Shown: piece by piece, positions 1-9,155 of the stretch | Numbering within the stretch: position 1 is the first letter of the stretch | Layout of the letters: each line of letters opens with the position of its first letter | DNA from: Desulfonatronospira sp964577315 | Lineage (GTDB): Bacteria; Desulfobacterota; Desulfovibrionia; Desulfovibrionales; Desulfonatronovibrionaceae | Length of the DNA stretch: 41,572 nt | Direction of reading: 5' to 3' | Assembly (NCBI GenBank): GCA_964577315.1 | Contig: CAZNYT010000015.1 | Coordinates: 1-41,572 of the forward strand | The notes under the pieces: model-generated | Databases searched by the model: none | What the model saw: only the letters and a program-made list of their open reading frames with translations | Told to the model about the DNA's origin: nothing | Translations under genes and position numbers: made by a program

Positions 1-168
1 GCCTATAAAAAGCTCACGGTCCCTATTCAAGCACTTCCTGAAATCAGGGAACTCAGAAATATAGATTTTGATATACGCTGCCTTGGAGCGAGTTTTTACG
101 GCCTGTTTGCAGAATTCTCGGACCTCTGGACAATAAGTTTCGTTGTACTACTGACTATCGTCATCGGC
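1..168. other. Left-edge region, no supported gene
   Basis: This stretch lies downstream of the gatB stop codon and runs off the left edge. Both the plus strand (frame from base 1) and the minus strand (from base 147 leftwards, directly after a TAG) are open, so a truncated gene could be present, but neither frame has a start codon and I recognise neither product. It holds two repeats described separately: a 21-bp sequence at 132-152 that recurs inverted after the GGDEF-EAL gene, and a 24-bp sequence at 76-99 that recurs before the LonB gene with one mismatch. Confidence 0.4.
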
Positions 169-1599
169 TCAGCCCAACTTGTCCTGAAGTATCTGATTGA
201 CCAGGCTTGGATTGGCCTGTCCCTTAGTCTTCTTCATCACCTGGCCCACGAAAAAGCTCATAAGCTTGGTGCGTCCGCCCTGGTATTTCCGGACCTCGTC
301 CGGATTCTCGGAAATCACCTCGTCCACCACGCCCTCCAGGGCCTGGGAATCGGAAATCTGTGCCAGCCCCCTGTCCCGTACAAGCTGCTCCGGGCTTTGG
401 CCCTGCGCGAAGATCTCCGGAAAAATATCCTTGGCTATCTTGCCGCTTATGGTCTCCTCCTCCACCAGTCGGACCAGCTCCGCCAAATGCCCCGGCTGTA
501 TCCGGGCCTGGGAAACCGGGATATCCGCCTGGTTCAACTCCCTTAACAGCTCGGACAGCATCCAGTTGGCAATCTTTTTGGGCTCGTGGTATTGCCGCAC
601 GCTCTCCTCGAAAAAATCTGCCAGATCTCTTTCCCCGGTCAGCACCCGAACGTCCTCCAGGGGCAGGGAATAATCCCGTATAAACCGGTTCAGCTTGGCT
701 ATGGGAAGTTCGGGAAGTGCTTCCCGGAGTGACTGGGCCCACTCCGGATCCACCTCCAGGGGAACCAGGTCCGGATCCGGGAAATAGCGGTAGTCGTGAG
801 CCTCTTCTTTGCCCCGCATGGACTTGGTCACTCCTTGATCCGGATCAAAAAGCCGGGTCTCCTGGACCACCTCCTCCTTATCCATAAGCAGGTCCACATG
901 CCTGGATACTTCGTATTCCAAGGCCTTCTGAACATTGCGAAAGGAGTTTAGGTTCTTGATTTCCGTGCGGGTGCCGTACTTATCCCCTCCCTTGGGGCGA
1001 ACGGACACGTTGGCATCGCAGCGGAAGCTGCCCTCTTCCATGTTTCCGTCCGAGATATTCAGGTAACGCAGGATATCGCGCAGGGCCTTGAGATAGGCTG
1101 CGGCTTCCCCGGGGCTGCGTATATCCGGTTCGGAAACGATTTCCAGAAGAGGAACTCCGGTACGGTTAAGGTCCACGTAGCTCACTCCTTCCCAAGACGA
1201 ATGTATGGATTTGCCTGCGTCCTCCTCCATGTGGATCCTGGTAATCCCGACATCCTTTTCCTGGTCCTGGACCAGGATGGTGAGGTGGCCGTGCTCTGCA
1301 AGCGGGGTTTCATACTGGGAAATCTGGTACCCCTTGGGCAAATCCGGATAAAAGTAGTTTTTCCGGGCAAAAACGGACCTTCCCCTTACCTGGCAATCCA
1401 CTGCCAAGGCCATCTGGATCGCGTACTCCACTGCCCTCTTGTTCAAAACCGGGAGCACTCCGGGCATGCCGGTGCATACCGGGCAGGTGTTGGAGTTGGG
1501 TTCATCCCCAAAGCGGGTGGAGCAGGAACAGAATATCTTGGAAAGGGTCTTTAGTTGGGCGTGTACCTCCAAGCCTATAACCGTTTCAAAATCGCTCAT
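169..1599 (-). CDS. gatB: Asp-tRNA(Asn)/Glu-tRNA(Gln) amidotransferase subunit B
   Basis: GatB is the subunit of the cytoplasmic GatCAB complex that binds the mischarged tRNA; it activates the Glu or Asp carboxylate with ATP and transfers ammonia delivered from GatA. The 476-residue length is normal for the family. The N-terminus carries the family signature (VIGLEVHAQL near residues 8-17), followed by a Cys cluster with CSCSTRFG and NTCPVCTGMPG consistent with the GatB zinc site, and the ARKNYFYPDLPKGYQISQYE block. The C-terminal third is the YqeY-like tail domain. The start is the ATG giving MSDFETVIGLE. No gatA or gatC is adjacent, so the subunits are dispersed in this genome. Function is near certain from conservation. 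Confidence 0.97.
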   Translation of the reverse strand: MSDFETVIGLEVHAQLKTLSKIFCSCSTRFGDEPNSNTCPVCTGMPGVLPVLNKRAVEYAIQMALAVDCQVRGRSVFARKNYFYPDLPKGYQISQYETPLAEHGHLTILVQDQEKDVGITRIHMEEDAGKSIHSSWEGVSYVDLNRTGVPLLEIVSEPDIRSPGEAAAYLKALRDILRYLNISDGNMEEGSFRCDANVSVRPKGGDKYGTRTEIKNLNSFRNVQKALEYEVSRHVDLLMDKEEVVQETRLFDPDQGVTKSMRGKEEAHDYRYFPDPDLVPLEVDPEWAQSLREALPELPIAKLNRFIRDYSLPLEDVRVLTGERDLADFFEESVRQYHEPKKIANWMLSELLRELNQADIPVSQARIQPGHLAELVRLVEEETISGKIAKDIFPEIFAQGQSPEQLVRDRGLAQISDSQALEGVVDEVISENPDEVRKYQGGRTKLMSFFVGQVMKKTKGQANPSLVNQILQDKLG

Positions 1600-1909
1600 G
1601 CAGCACTCCCTTGAAAAGTATCTCCGGGCTCACCAAACGCTTGGCCCTGGCCACCTGGTTTACGTTTTAAGATCAAGCCTTTAAGCGGACAAAGCATCCC
1701 CATGCCTCCAGATCCTTTATTGCCTAACTACAGCGAAACTTATAAAATATCATTGACTCCTGCCACTGCAAAAAAAATTTTGCTGTGGCATCTAGGCTTG
1801 CTAACAGTGAATTCAAGAAATATAAACCTTATTTCTAGCGCAGCTACCCCAAGAAGTCAAAAGCAAGTTGCCATCAACCATTACCAAAACCTTAAAACCA
1901 GGGGGAAAA
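1600..1909. other. Divergent intergenic region between gatB and the epimerase gene
   Basis: This region should hold divergent promoters for gatB and the epimerase gene, but I cannot name them with confidence. Visible structure: a 17-bp terminal-repeat copy (TAACTACAGCGAAACTT) at 1725-1741, and an A/T-centred hairpin at 1762-1789 with arms GCCACTGCAAAA and TTTTGCTGTGGC (one T-T mismatch). No ORF here looks real. Confidence 0.5.
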
Positions 1910-2968
1910 ATGAAAGTACTGGTCACTGGCACAGCCGGGTTCATTGGATTCAAGCTGGCCCAGGTCCTGGCCCGGCGCGGAACCCAAGTCGTGGGACTGG
2001 ACAACATCAACGACTACTACGATGTGCGGGTCAAATACGGCAGGCTGGAAGAATCCGGGTTCACCGGTCCCTATGAATACGGTCGCCTGCTATGGTCCGG
2101 TACATACCCTAATCTTGGCTTTATTCGCCTGAACCTGGAAGACCGTGAAGGACTGCAAAAACTTTTCCAGGAACAGGGATTCGACATGGTCTGTCATTTG
2201 GCGGCCCAGGCTGGGGTCCGTTACAGCCTGACCAATCCCTATGCTTACGTGGATTCCAACCTGGTGGGCTATATCAATCTTTTGGAGTGCTGCCGCCATA
2301 ACCAGGTCCAGCACCTGGTACTCGCCAGCAGCTCCAGCGTATACGGGCTGAACGAGTCCCAGCCCTTTTCCACCCACCACAACGTGGATCATCCCATCAG
2401 CTTGTACGCCGCCACCAAAAAGAGCAACGAGCTCATGAGCCACACTTACGCCCATCTTTACGGGCTGCCCTGCACCGGCCTCAGGTTCTTCACGGTTTAC
2501 GGCCCCTGGGGCAGACCGGATATGGCCCTTTTCATGTTCACCCAGGCCATCCTGGAGGACAGGCCCATAGACGTTTTCAACTACGGCCGGATGCAGCGGG
2601 ATTTCACCTATATAGACGATATCGTGGAAGGCGTGATCCGGGTCCTGGACAACCCGCCCCCTGGCAATCCGGACTGGGACCCATACAATCCGGATCCGTC
2701 CACCTCCCCGGCCCCATACAAATTATACAACATCGGCAACAACAACCCGGTCCAACTCATGGATTTCATCCGGGCTCTGGAAAAGGAGCTGGGCAAGGAG
2801 GCCAGGAAGAACTACCTTCCCCTACAGCCCGGGGACGTGCCCAGCACCTATGCCGACGTCCAGGACCTGGTCCAGGATCTGGGCTACAAGCCCCAAACCT
2901 CGATTGAACAGGGTATCTCCGAATTTGTTCGGTGGTACAAGGATTTCTACGGTCTGGGCAGTAATTAA
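1910..2968 (+). CDS. NAD-dependent epimerase, UDP-glucuronate 4-epimerase-like
   Basis: An extended short-chain dehydrogenase of about 352 residues, probably interconverting UDP-glucuronate and UDP-galacturonate for capsule or lipopolysaccharide synthesis in the cytoplasm. The NAD site TGTAGFIGFKL sits at the N-terminus, the catalytic Ser lies in ASSSSVYG, and the Tyr-Lys pair in YAATKKSNE (YxxxK). The LDNINDYYDVRVK block after the second strand is typical of the UDP-glucuronate 4-epimerase (CapI/LspL) subgroup rather than GalE. I start at the ATG preceded by AGGGGGAA (7-8 bases upstream) instead of an upstream TTG, because the protein then begins MKVLVTG directly at the Rossmann fold. The gene stands alone, with no sugar-nucleotide neighbours. 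Substrate is inferred from subgroup resemblance; a UDP-glucose epimerase role is less likely. Confidence 0.88.
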   Translation: MKVLVTGTAGFIGFKLAQVLARRGTQVVGLDNINDYYDVRVKYGRLEESGFTGPYEYGRLLWSGTYPNLGFIRLNLEDREGLQKLFQEQGFDMVCHLAAQAGVRYSLTNPYAYVDSNLVGYINLLECCRHNQVQHLVLASSSSVYGLNESQPFSTHHNVDHPISLYAATKKSNELMSHTYAHLYGLPCTGLRFFTVYGPWGRPDMALFMFTQAILEDRPIDVFNYGRMQRDFTYIDDIVEGVIRVLDNPPPGNPDWDPYNPDPSTSPAPYKLYNIGNNNPVQLMDFIRALEKELGKEARKNYLPLQPGDVPSTYADVQDLVQDLGYKPQTSIEQGISEFVRWYKDFYGLGSN

Positions 2969-2991
2969 CCCCTTGCCGATGCTAAAAACGC

Positions 2992-3027
2992 AAAAAGGGA
3001 AGGCCTGCTGCGGCCTTCCCTTTTTTT
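2992..3027. terminator. Bidirectional rho-independent terminator
   Basis: A perfect 14-bp stem (AAAAAGGGAAGGCC paired with GGCCTTCCCTTTTT) with a 6-base loop and flanking A and T tracts. It lies between the convergent epimerase and chemoreceptor genes and can serve both. Confidence 0.9.
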
Positions 3028-3048
3028 AGGTTCCTTTTTTCCCGGTAA

Positions 3049-5097
3049 CTAGACCTTGAATCTGCTCACCAGCTCCTTGAGCCGTTCCGCCAGCTGGGAG
3101 AGCTCATCTGAGCTCTGCTGCACCTGAGCGCTGGAGTTGCTCATCTCGCTGGCGTCCGTGTTCACCTCGGAGATATCCCGGGCCACGTCCCCGGCCACGC
3201 TGGAGGTCTGGGACACGTTCTCGTTCACCTCCTGAATGCCCTGGGAGGCCTGGCTCACGTTCTCGGCTATCTCCTTGGTGGCTGTGTTCTGCTCCTCCAC
3301 AGAAGCCGCGATGGTAGCGATAATGGAATCGATATCGCTAATGATCTGGCTGATCTCCTGGATCTCGTTCACTGTCATGCCGGTAGCGTTTTGAATGCTA
3401 TCGATCTTCTCCTTGATCTCGTCCGTGGCCTTGGAGGTCTGCTGGGCCAACTCCTTGATCTCGTTGGCCACCACAGCGAATCCCTTGCCGGCCTCTCCGG
3501 CCCGGGCCGCCTCAATGGTAGCGTTCAGGGCCAGGAGATTGGTCTGGGAGGAAATCGCAGTAATAGTCTCGGTTACCTTGCTGATCTCCTGGGCTGCATT
3601 GCCCAATTCATCCACCCGCTGGGAGCTCTGCTTGGATTTATCCACAGCGTTGGAGGTTATATCCTTGGCCTTTTCCGTGTTCTGAGCGATCTCGGAAATA
3701 GTGGCGCTCATCTCCTCCGAGGAGGTGGCCACGGTGTTCACGTTGGTGGAGGCCTGCTCCATGGCCGAGGCCACGGAATTCATGTTGGCGCTCATCTCCT
3801 CCGCGGCTGTAGCCACCGAGTTGGCCTTGTTAGCAGTAGCATCTGCGCGCCCGGACATGTCGCTGGAGATGGAGTTTAGCTCCGTGGACGAAGATGACAG
3901 GGTTTCCACCCCGCTGCTAATCTCCCCGAACATTTTGCGCAGACTCTCAGCCATCTCGTTCAGGGCATTGGCCAGCATGCCTACCTCGTCCTTCTGGTGG
4001 ATATCCAGCTTCTGGGACAAATCCCCCTGGGCCATTTGCTGGGCAAAGTTCACTCCCCTGAAAATGGGCCGGGTAATGGTAACGGTGAGCACTACTCCCA
4101 AACCTACTGCTATCACGGTACCCAGGACCATGCCTGCAACCATCAGCCACTGGGCTTCTCCTGCGTCCTCCTCTGCTTCTGCCACTGCAGCCTCAGCGAT
4201 TTCCGAGTTGATAGCTAAAAGCTCCTCCAGAATATGTTCTGCCTCAGCTGCTTCCTGCTCCAAGGGGCCTACCACCAGATCCAGCATATCTTGCCGGGTT
4301 TGCAGGGCATCTTCTGCAAAATCCCGCAACTGGTCAAAATGTTCAAAAACCTGATCCGAAGCGGGCTGCATCTCTTGGAGATACAACCTCTCAGCCTCGT
4401 CCAGGTTCCCTGCTGCCAGGGCATCCTGGATATCTCCCACCGCCTCGTGAAAGGCGTTGTGCGGGGCTTGCATCCTTCTCAGGATCTCCACTAGCTCCTC
4501 GTTTTCAAAATCCGACTCCATCAACCATTGCCCGAAGTTGCAGGCCTCGGGATCGTCTCCGCCCTCGAATGTCTCGCCCCGGAATATGTGGTTGCCCACC
4601 CGTACTTCAGCCTGATAATGATCCCCGCGGAAGAGCCGGATATTGGATTCCAACTCCCCGGGATCCAGGATCTCGGTTTGTTCATACTCCCGGGTAAGCT
4701 CCTCCCACTCCTGATTCAGATTTTCCCATTGGGAAAGCTGCTGCTCAAACTCCTCCGAGAGCCGCACCTCTTCTTCTGTAGCCGGAAGGGTGGTAAAAAA
4801 CTCCCAGTTCTCGTGCAGGTATTCAACGCTATTTTGAAAGTCTGCCATTACCTCTTGTCTTTCCTGCATATCCAGATCCACTGTCATCAACATGCGCTGC
4901 GAACTCAAGGCGTCCTGAAGGGCCAGCTCGGTGCGCAAAAGGCTTTCCACGCTGGGCAGGCGCACCTCGCCCACTTCATCAATATGTCCACCTAGATTGA
5001 TGGCTCCCCTCCAACCCACCAAACCCACCAACAGGGTGATTGCCGCCACAATCAAGAATCCGCCGATAAGCTTGACACTCAACTTGATGTTCTTCAT
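3049..5097 (-). CDS. Methyl-accepting chemotaxis protein with periplasmic CZB-like zinc motif
   Basis: A transmembrane chemoreceptor of 682 residues that would signal through CheA. TM1 is about residues 9-30 and TM2 about 317-341, leaving a periplasmic sensor of roughly 285 residues, followed by HAMP (about 342-395) and the long signalling hairpin with the conserved tip around TNLLALNATIEAARAGEAGKGF. Inside the sensor region are His170, Cys186 (CNFGQWL), His213 and His217, the 3-His/1-Cys pattern of chemoreceptor zinc-binding (CZB) domains. CZB domains are usually cytoplasmic, so the location is notable; ligand (zinc, hypochlorite or another oxidant) is inference. There is no CheR-binding pentapeptide at the C-terminus, which ends SRFKV. 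It lies 15 bases after cheA in the same direction, so the two are probably co-transcribed. The predicted protein is very acidic. Confidence 0.93.
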   Translation of the reverse strand: MKNIKLSVKLIGGFLIVAAITLLVGLVGWRGAINLGGHIDEVGEVRLPSVESLLRTELALQDALSSQRMLMTVDLDMQERQEVMADFQNSVEYLHENWEFFTTLPATEEEVRLSEEFEQQLSQWENLNQEWEELTREYEQTEILDPGELESNIRLFRGDHYQAEVRVGNHIFRGETFEGGDDPEACNFGQWLMESDFENEELVEILRRMQAPHNAFHEAVGDIQDALAAGNLDEAERLYLQEMQPASDQVFEHFDQLRDFAEDALQTRQDMLDLVVGPLEQEAAEAEHILEELLAINSEIAEAAVAEAEEDAGEAQWLMVAGMVLGTVIAVGLGVVLTVTITRPIFRGVNFAQQMAQGDLSQKLDIHQKDEVGMLANALNEMAESLRKMFGEISSGVETLSSSSTELNSISSDMSGRADATANKANSVATAAEEMSANMNSVASAMEQASTNVNTVATSSEEMSATISEIAQNTEKAKDITSNAVDKSKQSSQRVDELGNAAQEISKVTETITAISSQTNLLALNATIEAARAGEAGKGFAVVANEIKELAQQTSKATDEIKEKIDSIQNATGMTVNEIQEISQIISDIDSIIATIAASVEEQNTATKEIAENVSQASQGIQEVNENVSQTSSVAGDVARDISEVNTDASEMSNSSAQVQQSSDELSQLAERLKELVSRFKV

Positions 5098-5112
5098 TCC
5101 ATCCTCCAGAAA

Positions 5113-8100
5113 TTAGGCTGCTTTTTTACTTAAAAAATTGAATATGCTCTGCAAAAGCTTTTCCTTGTCCAGCTTTATCTGGTAATCGTCTATGCCCACT
5201 TGCTTGCCCTTGGCCACGTCCTCCTCCCCAGCCAAGGAAGTCAGGGCCAGAACCGGCAGATGCGCAAAGCGGGCATCTCCTTTTATTTGCTCGGTAAGCT
5301 CGAATCCGTCCATGTTGGGCATTTCCAGGTCCGTGACCACCAGTTGCACCTCGTGGGGGTGATCCTGTAGGTATTGCCAGGCCACTTCCCCGTCCTCGGC
5401 AGCAATTACCTGGTAGCCCTCGTCCTGGATGAATTTCTTGACCTGGTTGCGGAAGAAATCCGAATCTTCCACCAGCAAAATCTTGCTCCCGCCCATCTCC
5501 GCGCTGGTCGCCACCTCTCTATTAGCGAACCAGTGCGGGTTCAGGGTTTCCATCAGCTCGTAAATATCCACAATCAGGGTGGTATACCCATTTATAATTG
5601 CGGATCCGGATATACCGGTCTGCCTCAGGGTAAAATCGTCTATGCTGACCTCTATCTCAACTGCATCCACCGGAGGGGAAGCCAAGAGCCCGATCTCGTG
5701 ACCGGCCATGTAGAATACGATCACTATCAGGTCTCCCTCCAGCTGCAAATGTTCCACATTGGCTGCCTCGTGCAGGGCAAAAACCGGCAGCACCCCGCCG
5801 CGGTACTGAACAACCTTCTTGCCACCGGTCACCTCGATATCCTCGGCCCGGATCTGCTCCACCCGGGCCACCAGGTCCAGGGGCACGGCGCAGTGCTCCT
5901 TGGGGCCGTTGTTGAACAAGAACAAGGAGTGCATGTCCGTCTTCTTTTCTCCTTCTTCCCGGGCCACCTCCTTGGCCTTTTCCGTTCCTGCCATGGAGGA
6001 GAGCTCCGCCAGCCTGGCCAGGCCCACCACGTCCAAAATCAGGGCCACGTTGCCGTCCCCCATGATGGTTGCCCCGGCATATCCCTCGCAGCCCTTGAGA
6101 TGTCTTCCCAAGGGCTTGACCACGATTTCCACGGAATCGTGCAGCTCATCCACCACCAGGCCGTACTTGAAAGCACCGGAATGCACCACCACGATATCCA
6201 CGTGTTCCTGCCCGGAAATAGTCTGCTTGCTTTCCTGGACCATGCTTTTCTGCTCCCCGGAGTCCCCTTGGGATGAAGCCTGGCCTGCCTCCGAATCCTG
6301 GGATGGGGCATCGAGCAGAACACGGGACTTCTTCCCGGCGTGGATCCGGTCCAGATCCATAAGCTCAGCCAAGCCCACCAGGGGGATTAGCTCCCCGCGC
6401 AAGATAAGAACCTGGGCGTCCCCTACCATCTCTATTTTTTCCGGGACTTGCTGGGCCGGAATCTGGATCAGCTCGTCCACGTTGATCTGGGGGATGGCGA
6501 ACTTCTCCTGGCGCACCGAGATAAGCAGGCTGGGGATGATGGCCAGGGTCAAGGGCAGCTTGATGCGTATGGAGGTACCCTTGTCCTTTTCGGTATCAAT
6601 GTCCACCTGTCCACCTAAGCGGTCCAGGTTGCTCTTGACCACGTCCATGCCCACGCCGCGCCCGGAAACATCCGTGATCTGATCCGCGGTGGAAAGGCCC
6701 GGAAGGAAAATAAGCTGGGCCTTGTCCTTGTCCGTCATGGTCCTGAGCTGCTCTTCGCTGATCAATTCCCTGCTCAAGGCCTTTTCAGCAATCTTGTCCA
6801 CAGGTATGCCTCGGCCGTCGTCAATAATCTCGATATTGACCTGGCCAGCCGCGTGAAAGGCCTTGAGGGTAATCGTACCCTGGGCGGGTTTTCCTTTGGA
6901 CAACCGTTCATCCGGTTTCTCTATGGCGTGATCCGCGGAGTTTCGTACCAGGTGGGTCAAGGGATCGGACAAGCCCTCGATGATGGTTTTGTCCAGCTCC
7001 ACCTCCTTGCCCTCCATAACCAGCTGGATATCCTTGCCCAGCTCCTGGGACATATCCCGGACCACACGGGGAAACTTGTTGAACACGTTGCTTACGGGCT
7101 GCATGCGGGTAAGCATTATGGCTTCCTGCAGCTCGGAAGTAACGGTATCAATGCGCTGACCCGCCACCTGCATGGTCTGGTCATCCCCGGTGGAAATGGC
7201 CTGCATGAGCTGATTGCGGCTAAGCACCAGCTCTCCGGCCAGATTCATGAGATTCTCCAGAAGGCTTACATTCACCCGCAGGGACTCGGGCATGGATGAG
7301 GCCTGGGCGCTCTTGTCCGCTGCCGGCTTGGACTGAGCCTTGTCCGGCTCGGCTTTCTGCTTATCTGTTTTGGGGGCCTCCTCGGGCTCCTGGGAGGGGG
7401 GCGGTGCGGATTCAGGCTCCGGCTGGGACTGTGCTTGGCTCTCCAGATCTTCCTGCGGGGTTTCCTGGACCTGTTCCTCTTCCGGTTCAGGGGGTTCTTC
7501 TTGGGGCGTCTCCTCTGCAGCTTCCGGCTCGGGCCGGGACTCGCTTTCCTGAGTGCCCTCCTCCGGCCCGGGTATTTGAACGATCCGCTCCTGGGGCATA
7601 TCAAACAAGGTGTTGATGATGTCCGGCTCGATTATAGTGGAGAATAAGATAAATAGCGGTATTTGATTGGAAAAGGCATCATCATCCAGGGTGCCCACTG
7701 TTTCCAGGTCCATGGTTAGCTCCAGGATGCTACCTGTGGACTGCATATCCTTGATTACATCCAATGGGGTCTTGTTTTTCCTGTGCACGTCGTGGATAAG
7801 ATCAAATTCCAGGAGATAGAGGAACTTGCCCCCTTTCAGGGACTGTTTGAAGTCGTGCTCCGAGATGCGGAACACCTCTTTGCCGGAGCGATTGTGGATG
7901 GAAACCTCTTGGACCAGGGTATCCTTTTCCTCTTCTGGCAGGGTGGAAGAGGTTATCCCGGTCAAGGCCACCACGTGATCCGATATGTCCATGTCCTGGC
8001 TGTCCTGGACATTCTCCACCATTTCCCGCAAGCGATCAAAGGCCAAAAGAATGATATTCACGATCTCGGGGTTGGGGGTAACCTCGCCGTTGCGAATCAT

Positions 8101-8322
8101 GTCCAGGACATTCTCGATCTTGTGGGCCAGCTCCTTGATGTTGGTCAGACCCAGGAAGCCGGCTCCCCCCTTCATGGAATGCGCTGCCCGGAAAACCTTG
8201 TTTACCAGGTCCACATCCACGTCCGCGCCTGCCTCCTCTATCCTCAAGAGGTCGTTCTCGATATTCTCCAGATGCTCTCTGGATTCCTCCAGAAACATTT
8301 GCAGGGTTTCATCATCCATCAT
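5113..8322 (-). CDS. cheA: Hybrid chemotaxis histidine kinase CheA with tandem CheW-like modules and REC domain
   Basis: A 1069-residue CheA-family kinase that autophosphorylates on a His and passes phosphate to Asp residues. Visible order: Hpt (about 1-105, His48 in AAHSMKGGAGF); an unassigned region at about 120-250 where P2 would normally lie; a Pro/Glu-rich linker (about 255-345); dimerisation domain (VNVSLLENLMNLAGELVLSRNQ); ATPase (N box RNSADHAIE, G1 DDGRGIP, G2 GRGVGMD); a CheW-like module; a second CheW-like module at about 770-920; and a C-terminal receiver with the phosphoacceptor Asp in VVTDLEMPNMDGF. Two adjacent ATG codons lie after GGAGGG; I use the first. STAS and a chemoreceptor gene flank it. 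Since the protein carries its own receiver and CheW modules, and no cheY, cheW, cheB or cheR is in the window, it may control something other than a standard flagellar switch. That is inference. Confidence 0.95.
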   Translation of the reverse strand: MMDDETLQMFLEESREHLENIENDLLRIEEAGADVDVDLVNKVFRAAHSMKGGAGFLGLTNIKELAHKIENVLDMIRNGEVTPNPEIVNIILLAFDRLREMVENVQDSQDMDISDHVVALTGITSSTLPEEEKDTLVQEVSIHNRSGKEVFRISEHDFKQSLKGGKFLYLLEFDLIHDVHRKNKTPLDVIKDMQSTGSILELTMDLETVGTLDDDAFSNQIPLFILFSTIIEPDIINTLFDMPQERIVQIPGPEEGTQESESRPEPEAAEETPQEEPPEPEEEQVQETPQEDLESQAQSQPEPESAPPPSQEPEEAPKTDKQKAEPDKAQSKPAADKSAQASSMPESLRVNVSLLENLMNLAGELVLSRNQLMQAISTGDDQTMQVAGQRIDTVTSELQEAIMLTRMQPVSNVFNKFPRVVRDMSQELGKDIQLVMEGKEVELDKTIIEGLSDPLTHLVRNSADHAIEKPDERLSKGKPAQGTITLKAFHAAGQVNIEIIDDGRGIPVDKIAEKALSRELISEEQLRTMTDKDKAQLIFLPGLSTADQITDVSGRGVGMDVVKSNLDRLGGQVDIDTEKDKGTSIRIKLPLTLAIIPSLLISVRQEKFAIPQINVDELIQIPAQQVPEKIEMVGDAQVLILRGELIPLVGLAELMDLDRIHAGKKSRVLLDAPSQDSEAGQASSQGDSGEQKSMVQESKQTISGQEHVDIVVVHSGAFKYGLVVDELHDSVEIVVKPLGRHLKGCEGYAGATIMGDGNVALILDVVGLARLAELSSMAGTEKAKEVAREEGEKKTDMHSLFLFNNGPKEHCAVPLDLVARVEQIRAEDIEVTGGKKVVQYRGGVLPVFALHEAANVEHLQLEGDLIVIVFYMAGHEIGLLASPPVDAVEIEVSIDDFTLRQTGISGSAIINGYTTLIVDIYELMETLNPHWFANREVATSAEMGGSKILLVEDSDFFRNQVKKFIQDEGYQVIAAEDGEVAWQYLQDHPHEVQLVVTDLEMPNMDGFELTEQIKGDARFAHLPVLALTSLAGEEDVAKGKQVGIDDYQIKLDKEKLLQSIFNFLSKKAA

Positions 8323-8422
8323 GGCACTTTTCCCTCCGATTTAAATCCAGGCGGAGTTATTAACGCTTGAGGTTAATTCTATAAGCAGCGCTATCCACTA
8401 GCCACCCGCCCATAACAGGCAA

Positions 8423-8731
8423 TCATTCCCCAGCGGATTTAGTTTGAATCTCGAAGTGTTGATTCAGGCGCATAACCTGCAGCAAATCGTAAACGTTCTC
8501 GCTGACATTAACCAGCTTGAATGCCTTGTTTTCCTTGCGCAGGGAATTATAGGTGGCTATCAGGATGCCCATACCTATGGAATCCACTTGTTCCACCTGG
8601 TCCAAGTCCAGGACCAGGGATTGAGTCTCCGGGGCTATGGCTTGCTTCAACTCGGATTTGATCTCTTCAGCCTGGGAGGATACAATATTTTTATCCAATG
8701 TTATATATACTTGTCCCTGTTCTTGTTGCAT
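8423..8731 (-). CDS. STAS-domain protein (anti-sigma factor antagonist family)
   Basis: A 102-residue single STAS domain. The core reads LVLDLDQVEQVDSIGMGIL, where the Ser of DSIGMG matches the phosphorylated Ser of SpoIIAA/RsbV-type antagonists. Such proteins bind anti-sigma kinases or act in partner-switching modules inside the cell. No RsbW-like kinase or PP2C phosphatase is near; the gene is 100 bases upstream of the hybrid cheA in the same direction, so a role in the same signalling output is likely. The start ATG follows AAGGAGGGG with good spacing. Confidence 0.85.
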   Translation of the reverse strand: MQQEQGQVYITLDKNIVSSQAEEIKSELKQAIAPETQSLVLDLDQVEQVDSIGMGILIATYNSLRKENKAFKLVNVSENVYDLLQVMRLNQHFEIQTKSAGE

Positions 8732-9155
8732 TTACCCCTCCTTGGTAAAGACTCCCGTCTAAGCAGCTGTTATTGCCCATGTATCTCAAAGCCACCTGTA
8801 CGTGATTCATTGGCCTTCATCAACACCTTATTTATTTATAGATCAGCCCTATATCCCGCTTAATGGGCTAATAGTACAAATCGAAATTATTTGCAAATCT
8901 TTACTATTCTACTACTTGGCAATAAGCCTTTTTTTATCTAGAATTTAAATAACGGTTCATCCGGCTTAAGATTAATTTTGGAAACTGAACTGTTTTTTCG
9001 CGTAAAAAATTATCTCACGCCCGGACCTGCCGGTCCTAGAGGCGCTAAGCATGCTAGAAGAGCACCTGATTTTCATATCCCAGGGCACGTATGCTTGAAA
9101 CAAAAAACCAAAATAATCCCTCAACTTTTCAATTCTACCCGCGTCAGGAGATTCT
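8732..9155. other. Divergent intergenic region upstream of STAS and heme chemoreceptor genes
   Basis: A/T-rich region that should contain divergent promoters for the STAS-cheA-mcp operon and the heme chemoreceptor gene; I could not assign -35/-10, sigma-54 or sigma-28 elements convincingly. It contains the first copy of the 35-bp hairpin repeat (9011-9045). No ORF looks genuine. Confidence 0.5.
9011..9045. repeat. 35-bp hairpin repeat, copy 1
   Basis: Begins TATCTCACGCCCGG and ends CTAGAGGCGC. The centre is GGACC-TGCC-GGTCC, with an outer CGCC/GGCG pairing. It recurs in direct orientation at 10974-11008 with only two differences, which compensate for each other in the stem. Confidence 0.85.

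Noticed and set aside
8870..8960. Sigma-54 promoter (TTGGCA...T-run) before the heme chemoreceptor
   Set aside because: The required GC of the -12 element is missing and spacing does not fit.
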